A stretch of 64,000 nucleotides of DNA from Dryocosmus kuriphilus (lineage: Eukaryota > Arthropoda > Insecta > Hymenoptera > Cynipidae). Location: positions 28,785,935 to 28,849,934 of the forward strand of contig CM076196.1 in NCBI GenBank assembly GCA_038277395.1, in the 5' to 3' direction. The position numbers were made by a program, and so were the translations under genes. The notes under the pieces are model-generated. The model was not told the DNA's origin, did not search any database, and saw only the letters and a list, made by a program, of their open reading frames with translations. Of this stretch, positions 1 to 9,604 are shown piece by piece. The first letter of the stretch is position 1. Every line of letters begins with the position of its first letter.

Positions 1-344
1 AGGCTTTCAATCCATTTTCGGTATTGTGATGAATAAGAAAAAAAGTTTATATCAAGTTGGAACTAAGGATGGTATTATCAAAGCATTACTACCGCGTACT
101 GAACTACAACTGTCAGGTACTGCAAAGTTGAGCATCATTGATGTTCCCCAAAAATTCTTCCATTAGCTTGCGAGAAGTGGTATCAGGACAATCTGCGTCT
201 GATGGACAAGGTTATCAGAAGTGTAACTGTAGAAAAAGTAACAAACAGTGTTCTACCAATCGTTGCTCATGTATCAAAAATAATTTTAAATGTAACTCTC
301 GCTGTCACCCATCGTCCATGTGCTGTAACAAATTATTACAATGA
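1..344 (+). pseudogene. 3' end of an integrase-derived gene with CXC-type cysteine-rich tail (KRBA2-like), frameshifted
   Basis: The window opens inside a frame reading IFGIVMNKKKSLYQVGTKDG and ending at a stop near 165. A second frame continues the protein from about 150 to a stop at 342-344 (SLREVVSG, then KCNCRK, CSTNRCSCIKNNFKCNSRCH). The slip lies in the CCCC/AAAAA run at about 147-156. Spacing of Cys residues resembles CXC (tesmin/TSO1-like) modules. From memory, insect KRAB-A domain-containing protein 2-like genes, which derive from a Ginger/gypsy-type integrase, end in this arrangement; that link is inference. The 5' part lies outside the window. A sequencing error at the homopolymer could mimic the frameshift. 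Confidence 0.45.
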
Positions 345-2049
345 CGTAATTCGATATTTTACGTAACAAAATTAACTTAGTTTTACAAAATATTGGATAA
401 TCTTTGCTCCACAGTATTACCGCGAAGAAATATGAAATAAAATAATGTTTATTCGAGTCTAAACTCGATTTTTCTGGAGCAAACATTATCAATTTATAGC
501 GTAATAAATTGACATGATGTTACGACCAACATTCAAAAAGTCTCGTTTTGATTTCAATCCTACAAACCTTAATTATTCTATTCGCCGGAATTTTGCTAAA
601 CACAAGCATTCTTCTATTCGTCGGCGTTTAGCGAAACGCCCAGGGGATTGGACGATCGGTCATTGCAAGTCAGTTTTGGAGAATCAGTCGTCTATTCGCC
701 GGTGTACTGTAGAACGCCTAGGCATTGTGCAGAACGCCGGATTCTTCTCAACGCCTACGACATATACATAGATGCGGTTAGTGTCAGTGGTGTGGACGAC
801 CGATAAATATATATCTAACTACATTCTCGCCTATTCTTTGCTATAAGCAGGTACTGCCCTCTAACTCTATAACGTTTTATATGAGTTCGTGGCATTCGTC
901 ATTATTACGTCCTCGGGTCGACTAACCAAGCTGAAACAAATCTTTGGCTGAACGTGCCATGATTTTCTGTTTTGAGAAAATGTCTAATCCAAATGCGGCG
1001 TGTTGGTGTACGCTTTAATCTCTTTGACTGTTGCCTTTGTGTAAAGCCGAAGATGTACGAAAACGATCGATTCATACTTTTAACTTCTGTGGGACTCGCC
1101 GGACTGCGGTAATTATTGTGGAATGTTTTTAGAGATTCGATGTCAAATAATTGTATATGACTAATGTATAACAATAGGTTCAATTTCAAGCGCTCAAAAT
1201 TGTTGAAATGTTGAAATATTATTGTTGAAAGTTTCTAAAGATTTTTAATTGGAGCATATATATTGGAGTAAATTATTGTATAAAAATTGTGAAAATAAAA
1301 AATAAATGTAGAAACACTAAAAATGATAAATAATTTTTTTCAACATGCGTAATCTCTCTCAGGTGCAAAAAATACTTTTAAAAAACTGAAATCGTATCAT
1401 TAATAAAAAGCCTTCCAAAGCTCAATATCCCGCTATTTTCATTGATATGGTGTTGTAAATTCTTTTCGAAGTACATTTTGGGTTATGACTTAGAAATCGG
1501 TATGAAACGTGTTATACCGCAAACTCCCGTAGTAATCTCAATTTTTAACTTAACAATTTAAAACAAAATTAATTAATAAAGCTACAAGAGAAGGTGGCCT
1601 AACGTGCAAACGTCATTATATATAAAACATAAAATGCATCAGTTAATAATATTATGTATCTTACGCTTATTATATGAATATTATTTAATCATTTTTAAGT
1701 GAATTAACAATGTTTTATATATTATACGTAAAAAGGTTTGACAACTATATTTACTTTTCATTAAAAAAAAACGTTTTATTGAAACAAAATTTTATTCTTT
1801 GGGACATATTCATAATAAACTATAACATTAACAAAATAACATCATAATGTAATACGAAATACTCATAACAAATTTTTAATTTTCAGCAAAATATGAATTT
1901 CAAATATTATATTTGAAACCGCGCTAATTGCTTATGGTTATCTTTGCGAGTGAAAGGGCATGGCGGGGGAACTGCTGGTTTTTGACTACAGCGTCGTCTA
2001 ACTTTAGCAGCACCCAACTAATCTCTTACCGCATCTGTTGTATATAATA
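345..2049. other. AT-rich intergenic stretch, no recognised gene
   Basis: No coding sequence is recognised. Three spaced copies of a short motif close to CTATTCGCCGG occur at about 577-600, 611-640 and 689-719, which makes the open frame at 514-771 look like a by-product of a short repeat. The minus-strand frame at 905-1189 (94 codons) has no recognisable domain. The rest is AT-rich with nothing assignable. Confidence 0.5.
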
Positions 2050-3012
2050 TCTTTGCTATAGGCGATATGCGTAGGCCAATCACTGTCCGCCAATGACAAT
2101 GCCGCATTAAATTTACTTTAACCAATGATAGCTTAAAGCTGGACACAAAAAACTCAGAGCAGATGTCGCTACTCCTTTCGACGCCACAAGGCACACGTTT
2201 TCTATAATTTTATATTATTCATGGCGATGAGGACTGGCTAAAGTTGGCATGCTCGAAATTTCAGCAAATTAGGGTACTAAATTAGGTGGGAATATGCAAC
2301 CGACATTTTGTGTCTTAGAAGCATACGCGGGAAATGCTTGTGATATACGCATGTGATTATTTGTGCTAAATAAGAACTAAAAGTGGTACAAAATGCATGG
2401 TTTACAGTTCTAAATTGAAAACACAGTACCAAAGATAGATTTTTTCTACATTGTTTCTCTCTAAATGACCCATAAAGGTTTTAAAATGTGTATAAACTCT
2501 TAGCGATAGAAGTTTGGAAATCAAATTTTAATTTGAGATTATGTTAGGAACGTATGGATTATTTATCATCAAAGTAACTTAATTTAATTACCTGAAGTGC
2601 AGCTTTTACGAAATCGAGTTACTTGATTGCTCTAGAACAGATTTCAAGAAAATTAAAAAGATATAAGTTTGAAGTGAAAAGTGAGGTTAGAAGCTCATTT
2701 TTCTGTTTATATATCTCACACGAAAGTTTATATTTGAGGTATAGTAATGAAGAAAACAATTTATATGAAAGATGCATAATGTTTGTTTGCAAAGAATAGT
2801 TCAATTTATTAGTTTTGTTACAATTATTTTTAATGCTTTACCCTTTTTTAAATTCGCGAGGACCCAAAATGGCGGCCTTGCATATTCCCACCTAATTTAG
2901 TACCCTACAGCAAATGACAGGTCGCCACGAATAACAGAAAATGATAGAAAACATGCGTTTTGCGGCATTGTCGTTGTCGAACAGTGATTGGGCTCCGCGT
3001 ATCGCATATAGT
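2050..3012. repeat. Foldback (large inverted repeat) sequence hosting a MITE
   Basis: The stretch 2050-2260 is repeated in reverse complement at about 2916-3012. Matching landmarks are GCGATATGCG, CAATCACTGT and CAATGCCGC on the left and their complements on the right (GCGGCATTGTCG, CAGTGATTGGG, CGTATCGC), and the ACGTTTTCTAT / ATAGAAAACATGCG pair. The arms are diverged and of unequal length, so this is an old foldback-type element or an inverted duplication. The MITE at 2270-2907 sits in its loop. Confidence 0.55.
2270..2907. mobile_element. hAT-like MITE, 638 bp, 30-bp perfect TIRs, 8-bp TSD
   Basis: Positions 2270-2299 are the exact reverse complement of 2878-2907. The TIR begins TAGGGTACTAAATTAGG. 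The 8-mer CAGCAAAT flanks both sides (2262-2269 and 2908-2915), a perfect target-site duplication. An 8-bp TSD with a TAGGG end fits the hAT superfamily consensus (YARNG); P elements also make 8-bp TSDs. No transposase frame is present, so it is non-autonomous. The short minus-strand frame at 2619-2804 lies inside and is not considered coding. Confidence 0.88.
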
Positions 3013-3100
3013 AATACTAGGATATCGCTACATAGGAACAAACTTGAACTGTAGAACTGCAAGATATTCCAGGATTGCAATTTTATATTTTCTAATCTTT
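3012..3100 (-). pseudogene. LINE reverse-transcriptase relic in the MBF2 3' flank
   Basis: Read on the minus strand, this piece aligns with the larger RT relic at 30640-31300 (AGGATAT..ACATAGGAACAAA and ILVLLYA in both). At 30640-31300 the reading continues into the YADD box, while here it breaks into the foldback repeat after LLYA. The shared piece lies at the same place relative to the MBF2 stop codon in both loci, so it was present before the MBF2 unit was duplicated. Confidence 0.4.
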
Positions 3101-3200
3101 AATTTAAGAACTGGAAATATATGAAATTATATATATAGGTGATGCCAAAGTTTAAAAAATCAGTTTCATTTGCTTAAATTGTTATACACTATCAAAAATG

Positions 3201-3647
3201 TTAGTCCAGATGATCACTGTGACCCCATAGCTCTATGCGTTTTTGAATTCCATCATTCCATGCACTGAAGAAATGTAGGGTGACATTTCGAAATCCTGGA
3301 CCATTTTGAATTAGTTGAATAACACCTCCGGGAGTAGACATTATTGGACGATCCAAGACACGAACCTCAGTAATTATTTCGCCTGCGCGGGTGGAGAGAA
3401 ATTTCTCTTTGTCTACTGTTCCAAATAATTTGGCTCTTACAGATACAAAACCTACACGAGCAAGATGGTCATTTTCATGTAGATCTCTTCCCACTATTCC
3501 TGCTCTGAATATGCCGTTTCCATGGAGTGTACGTATTTGACCCTCAGGTTCTATTCTGTTGTTGGGTCCGATACAGCTGGCAGTTGATGACGTGGCAATC
3601 AATTTTAGGATAATTATTAAAGCGTGAACCCACTTATACGACGCCAT
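3201..3647 (-). CDS. MBF2-family secreted protein, copy 1
   Basis: 148-residue protein with an N-terminal secretory signal peptide (MASYKW, hydrophobic ALIIILKLIA, cleavage near TSSTASC). The mature part carries blocks typical of the arthropod MBF2 family (Pfam MBF2; named after a silkworm transcription co-activator, but most members are secreted): GEIITEVRVLD, TPGGVIQLIQNGPGF and VTLHFFSAWNDGIQKRIELWG. A start 24 codons upstream (3719) is open, but that extension runs through the TATA box and is not conserved in the other intact copy at 30078-30527, so MASYKW is chosen. The two proteins share well over half their residues. Precise function is unknown. No AATAAA is seen at the place where copy 2 has one. 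Confidence 0.8.
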   Translation of the reverse strand: MASYKWVHALIIILKLIATSSTASCIGPNNRIEPEGQIRTLHGNGIFRAGIVGRDLHENDHLARVGFVSVRAKLFGTVDKEKFLSTRAGEIITEVRVLDRPIMSTPGGVIQLIQNGPGFRNVTLHFFSAWNDGIQKRIELWGHSDHLD

Positions 3648-3698
3648 TTTTACGCTAGAGTGTCTCGAGTAAAACTTGCGGTGCTTATGGCTGATAAA

Positions 3699-3707
3699 CT
3701 TTTTATA
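3699..3707 (-). promoter_or_regulatory. TATA box of MBF2 copy 1
   Basis: On the minus strand the sequence reads TATAAAAAG about 50 bases upstream of the chosen ATG, leaving a 5' UTR of about 20-30 bases if transcription starts at the usual distance. In copy 2 the aligned site is degenerate (TTTTAAGAG). Confidence 0.55.
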
Positions 3708-3759
3708 TTTAGTTTTCATAACAATTGTTTTCGTGATTCAATAAGGGACTACAATAATC

Positions 3760-3830
3760 TGCTAACTCACAATGTTGCAACGAAGCCCCTGCGAAGAAGT
3801 TCTTTATCATGATTCACACACAGCAAATAA
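3760..3830 (-). promoter_or_regulatory. Upstream block conserved among MBF2 copies
   Basis: On the minus strand this block (ATGATAAAGAACTTCTTCGC, then GTTGCAACATTGTGA) has counterparts upstream of the MBF2 copies at 10640-10700 (+), 29900-29980 (+) and 43130-43200 (-), each with a GGAA-TTCTTCTC element followed by a TGCAAC(A/G)TTGT element. Conservation may reflect shared ancestry of the duplicated unit as well as regulatory constraint. Confidence 0.45.
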
Positions 3831-3917
3831 AGCTTAAGTTTCTTCTGTAAATGTTACTTCAGTTAAATATTCCAGCTGACTTTTATAATATTTATGATAT
3901 CATATATTATAGTTAAG

Positions 3918-4740
3918 CCATGTCATTGCTCACATACACAAGTAATGTACCATCCGCAAACATGAAGTTGTCATTCTTATCGTTGACTTCCTCTTTAGAT
4001 AGCTCTTTACTTAAAATTTCATGGCTAACTAAGCCTCGAGATAATGTCGCCAGGTTTTACCTCGGCGATCACCTTGCCGAGAGCCGTTTCAACGGCCATT
4101 GCTTGCTCCTGATTAGGAGTACCGCCATCAGATCGAGACCATTTTGGGGTCTCAGGTTTAGGAGCCTCTTCGCGCTGCAGCTTAAGCTGCTGGCGGCGGT
4201 ACTATATTCTCGTTTCTTGGGGCCTACCACGGTCCCATAGTTTTCAGTGGCTTTGGCTTCGTTAATGTGACTAATTAAAGTCTCATTACCAGCTGTACCA
4301 CTCGAGGTACTAGGAACCGCATCAGCCCCTTGTGGAGTTAAAGGTGATTTATCACCTTCGTTGGTCTCCATCTTCTCAAGAGGAGATGAAGTGTTTATGG
4401 CGGGTGTCATTGAAGTCGCCCGTTCACCCAGCTTGTGGGGACAAGGCACTTTTACACTGGGAAGTTGACCAGTATCCCAAGACACCGTATGAGTCACCAT
4501 TCCTTTGTAACACTCAGCCTTCGAAACGGTAGTTCACGCCTTGGCTTAGGGGCTGATAGGGGAACCGAGTGCCACTCGATGTTTCCTGCTTAGTCGAATT
4601 CACGCTGATACTTCCACCCTACTAACCATCAACTTCTACCCGTAAGGGTCGTCCCCTCGTTGCGGCGTCCGGGTCGTTGTTATCCGCGGGAGTTCTTAAG
4701 CCTCCTCACCGCGGCCAGGTCCGAACTCTCCTTCTCCTTA
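3918..4740 (-). mobile_element. 5' end of a LINE: GC-rich 5' UTR and start of a Gag-like ORF1, frameshifted
   Basis: Reading the minus strand from 4740, a GC-rich leader (ACGACCCTTACGGGTAGAAG) precedes a frame opening MVTHTVSWDTGQ at 4500. It runs through a Ser/Pro/Thr-rich segment, then needs a frame change near 4205 to continue into KWSRSDGGTPNQEQ and a further one near 4050 to reach the stop near 3918. Basic, low-complexity ORF1 text of this style is seen in Jockey/LOA/R1-type LINEs. The leader recurs at 16429-16551 (+), which shows it is a repeat. The 3' part is missing; the other side abuts the NUMT. Confidence 0.5.
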
Positions 4741-4756
4741 GGTAGGAAAATTTAAA

Positions 4757-5117
4757 TCCCCAGATTTTAAAAATGTTATATATGACTCTTTTATAGTAAA
4801 AGATTTAACTAACTTAGATATATTTCGTCTATTAGATGTTGATTTTCGATTAGTTTTACCTATAAATCTACAAATTCGTTTATTAATTAGGTCAGAAGAT
4901 GTTATCCACTCATTTACAGTACCATCTATAGGAATTAAAGGAGACGGGGTTCCTGGCCGAATTAACCAATTAAATTTATTTACAATTCAGCCGGGAATTT
5001 TTTTTGGCCAATGTTCAGAAATTTGTGGGGCAAATCACAGATTTATACCCATTGTAATTGAAACAACAAGAATAAAAATATTTTTAAATTGAATTCAATT
5101 TAATAACAATAATAATT
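4757..5117 (+). pseudogene. cox2: cox2 3' part (NUMT)
   Basis: C-terminal part of cytochrome oxidase subunit II, including the copper-A region: FRLLDVDFRLVLP, HSFTVPSIGIKGDGVPGR, then GQCSEICGANHRFIP. The frame is open and ends with an incomplete T stop at 5117 against trnK. The N-terminal half is absent at the NUMT breakpoint. Confidence 0.85.
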
Positions 5118-5192
5118 CATTAAGTATCTTAAACTATTAAAGTAATGATCTTTTACATCATTTATAGTAAAATTTATTTTTACTCTTAATGA
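5118..5192 (+). tRNA. trnK: mitochondrial tRNA-Lys (TTT), NUMT
   Basis: A seven-pair acceptor stem (CATTAAG with CTTAATG) encloses an anticodon arm AATGAT-loop-ATCATT with loop CTTTTAC, giving anticodon TTT. Confidence 0.75.
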
Positions 5193-5193
5193 A

Positions 5194-5265
5194 AAAAAAA
5201 TTAGTTAATAGATATAACATTAATATGTCAAATTAAAATAATTAATAATATTTTTATATTTTTTT
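5194..5265 (+). tRNA. trnD: mitochondrial tRNA-Asp (GTC), NUMT
   Basis: Lies between trnK and atp8 as in the ancestral insect order. The anticodon GTC is at about 5226-5228, and the A-rich 5' and T-rich 3' ends can form the acceptor stem. Confidence 0.65.
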
Positions 5266-5424
5266 ATTCCTCAAATAAAACCTATAAATTGATTTTTAAT
5301 TTATCTTTTATTTTTTTTTGATATATTATGACAAATAATATTTTATATTATTTTAATTATAAAAATTTTTTTAAAAAAAAAATTATACATAAAAATTTTT
5401 AATAAATTTAATTTGAAATGATAA
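5266..5424 (+). pseudogene. atp8: atp8 (NUMT), reading frame intact
   Basis: 53 mitochondrial codons starting ATT (IPQMKPMNWF) and ending NLKW-stop. The end overlaps atp6 by the canonical seven bases ATGATAA. No lesion is visible, but the gene cannot be expressed from the nucleus under the nuclear code. Confidence 0.75.
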
Positions 5425-6093
5425 GAAACCTGTTTTCTATTTTTCATCCTTCAACAAGAGTTTCCTTTTCATTAAATTGAATAAGACTAATTTATTTTAT
5501 TATATTTTTACCTAGAGTATATTGATTCATTCCTTCTAAATATTTAATGTTATTAAATAATTTTTTAAATTTTATTATTGAAGAAATAAAAGTTTCTTTA
5601 AATAAATCAATTAATTTTTATAATTTATTAAAATTTAAGTCTTTATTTATCTTTATTATGTTAAATAATTTTATTAGAATATTCCCATATATTTTTTATT
5701 CTACTAGAAATATAGCAGTTTCTTTAACCTTATCAATAATATTATGAATTAGATATACATTATTTGGGTGAATAAAAAATTCTTTTCATATATTTACTCA
5801 TTTAACTCCTCAAGGAACCCCCTTATATTTTAATACCTTTTATAGTAATAATTGAATCTATTAGTAATATAATTCGACCAACAACTTTAGCTGTTCGTTT
5901 ATCTGCAAATATCATTGCAGGTCATTTATTAATAACATTAATTAGACAATCTAGATCTTCCTTAATGATTCCTTTAATTATTTTAATAATTTTAGTTCAA
6001 ACTTTATTCATTATTTTAGAAATTGCAGTTTCATTTATTCAAGCTTATGTGTTTTCTATTTTAAGATCTTTATACTCTTTAGAGACTAATTAA
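5418..6093 (+). pseudogene. atp6: atp6 (NUMT), one-base insertion
   Basis: ATP synthase subunit a begins ATG ATA AGA and reads SIFHPSTSV through HLTPQGTPL, then slips by one base in the CCTTATATTTTAATACC stretch (about 5821-5835). In the shifted frame it continues with MPFMVMIESISN and ends LETN-stop at 6091-6093. Confidence 0.8.
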
Positions 6094-6100
6094 AATTAAT

Positions 6101-6893
6101 ATGAAAATATATTTTTATAACCATCCTTATCATTTAGTTTCTATAAGACCTTGACCTTTAATAACATCTTTAAGAATTTATATTACAATAATTGGTAGAA
6201 TTAAAATATTTAATTATAGAAGTTTATTATTAATAATTTTAGGGATTCGAAGAATTATTTTTTGTTCTACTCAATGATGACGAGATATTATCCGAGAAAG
6301 AACATATCAAGGAATACATAGGATAAAAATTTATAATTTATTAAGGTTAGGAATAATATTATTTATTTTATCTGAATTATTATTTTTTATTTCTTTTTTT
6401 TGATCATATTTTCATTCTGCATTATCTCCAAATATTGAAATTGGAGGAGTATGGCCTCCAGAAAATATCAAACAATTTAATCCTTTTGAAATCCCATTTT
6501 TAAACACTATTATTTTAATATCCTCTGGCTTTACGGTTACATGATCTCATCATTGTTTATTATTTAGAAATAAAAATAGAAGATTAATAAACTTAGGGAT
6601 TACTATTATATTAGGTCTTATATTTACTTGTATTCAAGTATACGAGTATAATCAATCTTCCTTTTGTATAAGAGATTCTGCATATGGGTCATTATTTTTT
6701 ATAACAACAGGGTTCCACGGAATACATGTAATTATCGGAAGATTTTTTTTTATTAATAATATATTTTCGAATATGATATAATCAAATTTCTTCTCACCAT
6801 CATTTTGGATTTGAAGCAGCAGCCTGATATTGACATTTTGTTGACACTATCTGAATTATTGTATTTTCAATAATTTATTGATGAAATTATTAA
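6101..6893 (+). pseudogene. cox3: cox3 (NUMT), homopolymer frameshift
   Basis: Cytochrome oxidase subunit III: HPYHLVSMSPWP, GGVWPP, TWSHH and TTGFHGMHVIIGS are recognisable. A nine-T run at 6743-6751 has one T too many and shifts the frame before the ISSHHHFGFEAAAWYWHFVD box. Stop TAA at 6891-6893 next to trnG. Confidence 0.82.
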
Positions 6894-6964
6894 ATTTTAT
6901 ATAGTATAAAAATTATTACATTTTATTTACAATAAAAAAATTTATATTTATTAATATAAAAAAT
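6894..6964 (+). tRNA. trnG: mitochondrial tRNA-Gly-like, anticodon position reads TAC (NUMT)
   Basis: The position between cox3 and nad3 is that of trnG. The anticodon stem is TTTTA/TAAAA with loop TTTACAA, so the anticodon reads TAC instead of the expected TCC, one substitution away. The acceptor is mostly paired. Confidence 0.5.
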
Positions 6965-6984
6965 TTTATACTTCATTTATTTAA

Positions 6985-7311
6985 TTGTTTTTACTAATAA
7001 TTAGCATATTTTTAATGTTATTAAATTTTTTTTTTAGAAAAAAACAAATAAAAATACGTAATAAATTAACTTCATTTGAATGTGGGTTTGACTCTATATC
7101 TTTTTCCCGTCTTCCTTTTTCTATTGATTTTTTTTTAATTAGAATTATTTTTTTAATTTTTGATGTAGAAATTTCTTTAATTTTCCCTATTATTAAATCT
7201 TTAATAAATTAAAATTTTTATTTATATAAAAATATTTTTATTATAATTATAATAATTTTAATTAATGGATTATATTATGAATGAAAAATGGGATCTTTAA
7301 AATGATTATAA
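6985..7311 (+). pseudogene. nad3: nad3 (NUMT), premature stop
   Basis: NADH dehydrogenase subunit 3 with the conserved TSFECGFDS box and FDVEISL. An in-frame TAA at 7210-7212 interrupts it, and the same frame resumes to end LINGLYYEWKMGSLKWL-stop at 7309-7311. The start is probably the TTG at 6985, because TAA lies just upstream. Confidence 0.82.
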
Positions 7312-7389
7312 ACACTACACCCCACCCCCCCTTCTTTTCTCTCCTATATTTTTAATATTTTATAATTTTTTAAAATAATAATTTTATCT

Positions 7390-7459
7390 AAATATGGATG
7401 ATAGTTAAATAACACATAACATTTAATTTGCTCTTAAAAATTATTTTAGTAAATTTATC
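7390..7459 (+). tRNA. trnA: mitochondrial tRNA-Ala (TGC), NUMT
   Basis: Anticodon arm TTTAA-TTTGCTC-TTAAA gives TGC at 7429-7431. It is first in the nad3-nad5 tRNA cluster. The ends are approximate. Confidence 0.6.
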
Positions 7460-7524
7460 TTTGAATCAAACTAAAATTTAGTATTTAATTTCGACTTAAA
7501 TTTATAATTAATTAATTAATTTAT
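7460..7524 (+). tRNA. trnR: mitochondrial tRNA-Arg (TCG), NUMT
   Basis: Anticodon arm TTTAA-TTTCGAC-TTAAA gives TCG at 7491-7493. The ends are approximate. Confidence 0.6.
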
Positions 7525-7528
7525 TCAA

Positions 7529-7595
7529 TTAATTAAAACCAAATATAGAGGTAAGTTATTGTTAATAAATTTATTAAACTTAAATTCTAATTAAA
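7529..7595 (+). tRNA. trnN: mitochondrial tRNA-Asn (GTT), NUMT
   Basis: Acceptor TTAATTA pairs with TAATTAA. The anticodon loop TTGTTAA gives GTT at 7561-7563. Confidence 0.7.
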
Positions 7596-7613
7596 TTAAA
7601 TATTATTTTAAAT

Positions 7614-7679
7614 AGAAATAATTAAAAATATTAAGCTTCTAACATAAGTATTAAATGAATAAATTCATTTTTATTTCTA
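7614..7679 (+). tRNA. trnS1: mitochondrial tRNA-Ser1 (GCT), NUMT
   Basis: Acceptor AGAAATA pairs with TATTTCT. Anticodon GCT is at 7635-7637. There is no D-stem, as usual for metazoan mitochondrial trnS1. Confidence 0.65.
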
Positions 7680-7680
7680 A

Positions 7681-7755
7681 ATATTTAAATAGTTTAAAAT
7701 AAAACTTAATATTGAAGATATTAAAATGATTTATTATTTATTATCTTTAAATATA
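7681..7755 (+). tRNA. trnF: mitochondrial tRNA-Phe (GAA) on the plus strand, NUMT
   Basis: Acceptor ATATTTA pairs with TAAATAT, the D-arm is GTTT/AAAC, and anticodon loop TTGAAGA gives GAA at 7714-7716. In the ancestral insect order trnF lies on the minus strand after trnE. Here it is on the plus strand and comes first. Confidence 0.7.
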
Positions 7756-7778
7756 ATAATGTATTTAATTTTTTTTTT

Positions 7779-7843
7779 ATTTATAAATTTGAATAAATTT
7801 TTTTTATAATGAAATTATAATGTTTTATTTAAACTATGTAAAT
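7779..7843 (-). tRNA. trnE: mitochondrial tRNA-Glu (TTC) on the minus strand, NUMT
   Basis: On the minus strand ATTTACA pairs with TATAAAT (six of seven), the D-arm is GTTT/AAAC, and the anticodon stem TTATA/TATAA holds ATTTCAT, giving TTC. The strand is opposite to the ancestral arrangement. Confidence 0.65.
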
Positions 7844-9525
7844 ATATTAATAAAATAAATATTATATATATAAATAAATATCATAATTATTAATATAAAT
7901 TTACTAATATATAAAAAAATAAAAAATATATTTATTTTATTTAATAAAAATATTATTATAAACTTACTATAATATTCATTTCATCTTAATTCATTAATAT
8001 TTAAAATTAATTTACTTACGCTAAGTAATTTTAAATTATAAAATAAAGTAATTTTTAATAAATAAAAATATAATCTTAAAATATTAATTAATTTATTAAA
8101 AATTATTTAAAATTTAAAATTTAATTTTCTTATAATTAATATAATACTTAATCTTAATAATATATTATTATATATAAATTAATTTTAATATTGAAATTAA
8201 TTGGGAATAATACTAATGATGAAAATAATATTCAATTAATTATTCTACCAAGAATAATTCTTATAAAAAATAATAATAATATTGATATATTTATTAAACA
8301 AAAATCATATTTTCTATTTAAAGAATTAAATATATTTAGATTAAAAATTAAATAATATATTAATCGTAATCTATATATTATTGTTAAACTGATACATAAA
8401 TATATTATAAAATAAATGAATAAATTTAAATTTAATCTCAATCTTATCTCGTATAATAAATCTTTAGAATAAAACCCAGATAAATAAGGGAATCCACATA
8501 AAAATATCCTTGAAACATTAAAATATAAAATTACTAAAGAATCTCATTAATTAACCCTCCTATAAATCGAATATCTTGAATACTGTTTATAAAATGAATT
8601 ATAACTCTTGAACATAAAAATAATAAAGATTCAAATATAGCATGAGAAATCAAATGAAAAAATACATACTCTACCAGCCCTATTGAAAATATTAATATTA
8701 TTAAACCTAATTGACTAAGAGTAGAGAAAGCAATAATTTTTTAAAAACCAAACTCTATTAAAGCATTAATTCTAGCTCTTAATATTGTAAATAATCTAAT
8801 ATATATAATTATAGATCCTATAAAATTTAATAAAAAAATTTTATTAAATCGAATTAATAAATAGATTCCTGCTGTTACTAAAGTAGAAGAATGGACTAAA
8901 GAAGGAACAGGAGTCGGAGCGGCTATTGCTGCGGGTAACCATATAGAGAAAGGGATTTGAGCTTTTTTAGTTATTACTATAACTAAAAATATTTTTTTAA
9001 AAATTTTATTATTAAATTTATAATAAAGTAAATTTCAAGACCCTACTCTTATTAGCAAAAAAATTATTATTAATAATATCACGTCTCCAATTCGATTTAC
9101 TAATAATGTTAATATCCCTGAATTATAAGAGTAAAAATTTTGATAATAAATAATTAAACAATAAGAAATAAGCCCCCATCCATCTCAACCTAAAATAATT
9201 CTGATAATACTAGGACTCCTAATCATTAAAATGATTGAAATCACAAATATAAATAAAATTATAATAAAATATTTTTTTTTAAAATCTATATATATATTCT
9301 TTCCTATATAGTATAACCATTGATGAAATAAATATGACTACTCAAATAAATACTAATATAATGCAATCAATAAAAATAATATATCTAATACCACAAGAAT
9401 TTAAAGAAAAAATATTTCATTCAATAAAAATTATTTCCTTCATTAAAAGACTAATTAATCTGAATAATATAAAATTTGATCTAAAAAATAATTATATATA
9501 TATATATATAAATTAATTAAAAATA
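7834..9525 (-). pseudogene. nad5: nad5 (NUMT), two frameshifts and one stop
   Basis: NADH dehydrogenase subunit 5 on the minus strand: FISSMVMLYSKEYM, SIILGWDGW, FSTLSQLGLMM, FFHLISHAMFESLLFLC and FPYLSGFYSKDL are readable. A stop TAA replaces a codon just before KIIAFST (8741-8743). One base is missing near 8540 (after GGLINEI) and the T run at 9271-9280 also shifts frame. The C-terminus ends at a TAG (7834-7836) overlapping trnE. The start is near 9520. Confidence 0.8.
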
Positions 9526-9533
9526 ATTATTAA

Positions 9534-9601
9534 AAATATTACATGAATATATTTTTGACCCCACAAATCAATGTTTTAAAAATTTTAAGCTACTTAAATC
9601 T
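9534..9601 (-). tRNA. trnH: mitochondrial tRNA-His (GTG), NUMT
   Basis: On the minus strand the anticodon arm TTGAT-TTGTGGG-GTCAA gives GTG (plus-strand CAC at 9562-9564). It lies between nad5 and nad4 as expected. Confidence 0.65.
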
Positions 9602-9604
9602 AAA

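Noticed and set aside
514..771. Plus-strand frame of 85 codons
   Set aside because: Its text follows a short nucleotide repeat (CTATTCGCCGG-like) and has no recognisable domain.
905..1189. Minus-strand frame of 94 codons
   Set aside because: No domain, no signal peptide, no matching second copy; cannot be supported as a gene.
3648..3719. N-terminal extension of MBF2 copy 1 starting at 3719
   Set aside because: It runs through the TATA box, is absent from copy 2 and would bury the signal peptide.
9334..9516. Plus-strand frame of 60 codons
   Set aside because: Shadow of the nad5 NUMT pseudogene on the opposite strand.
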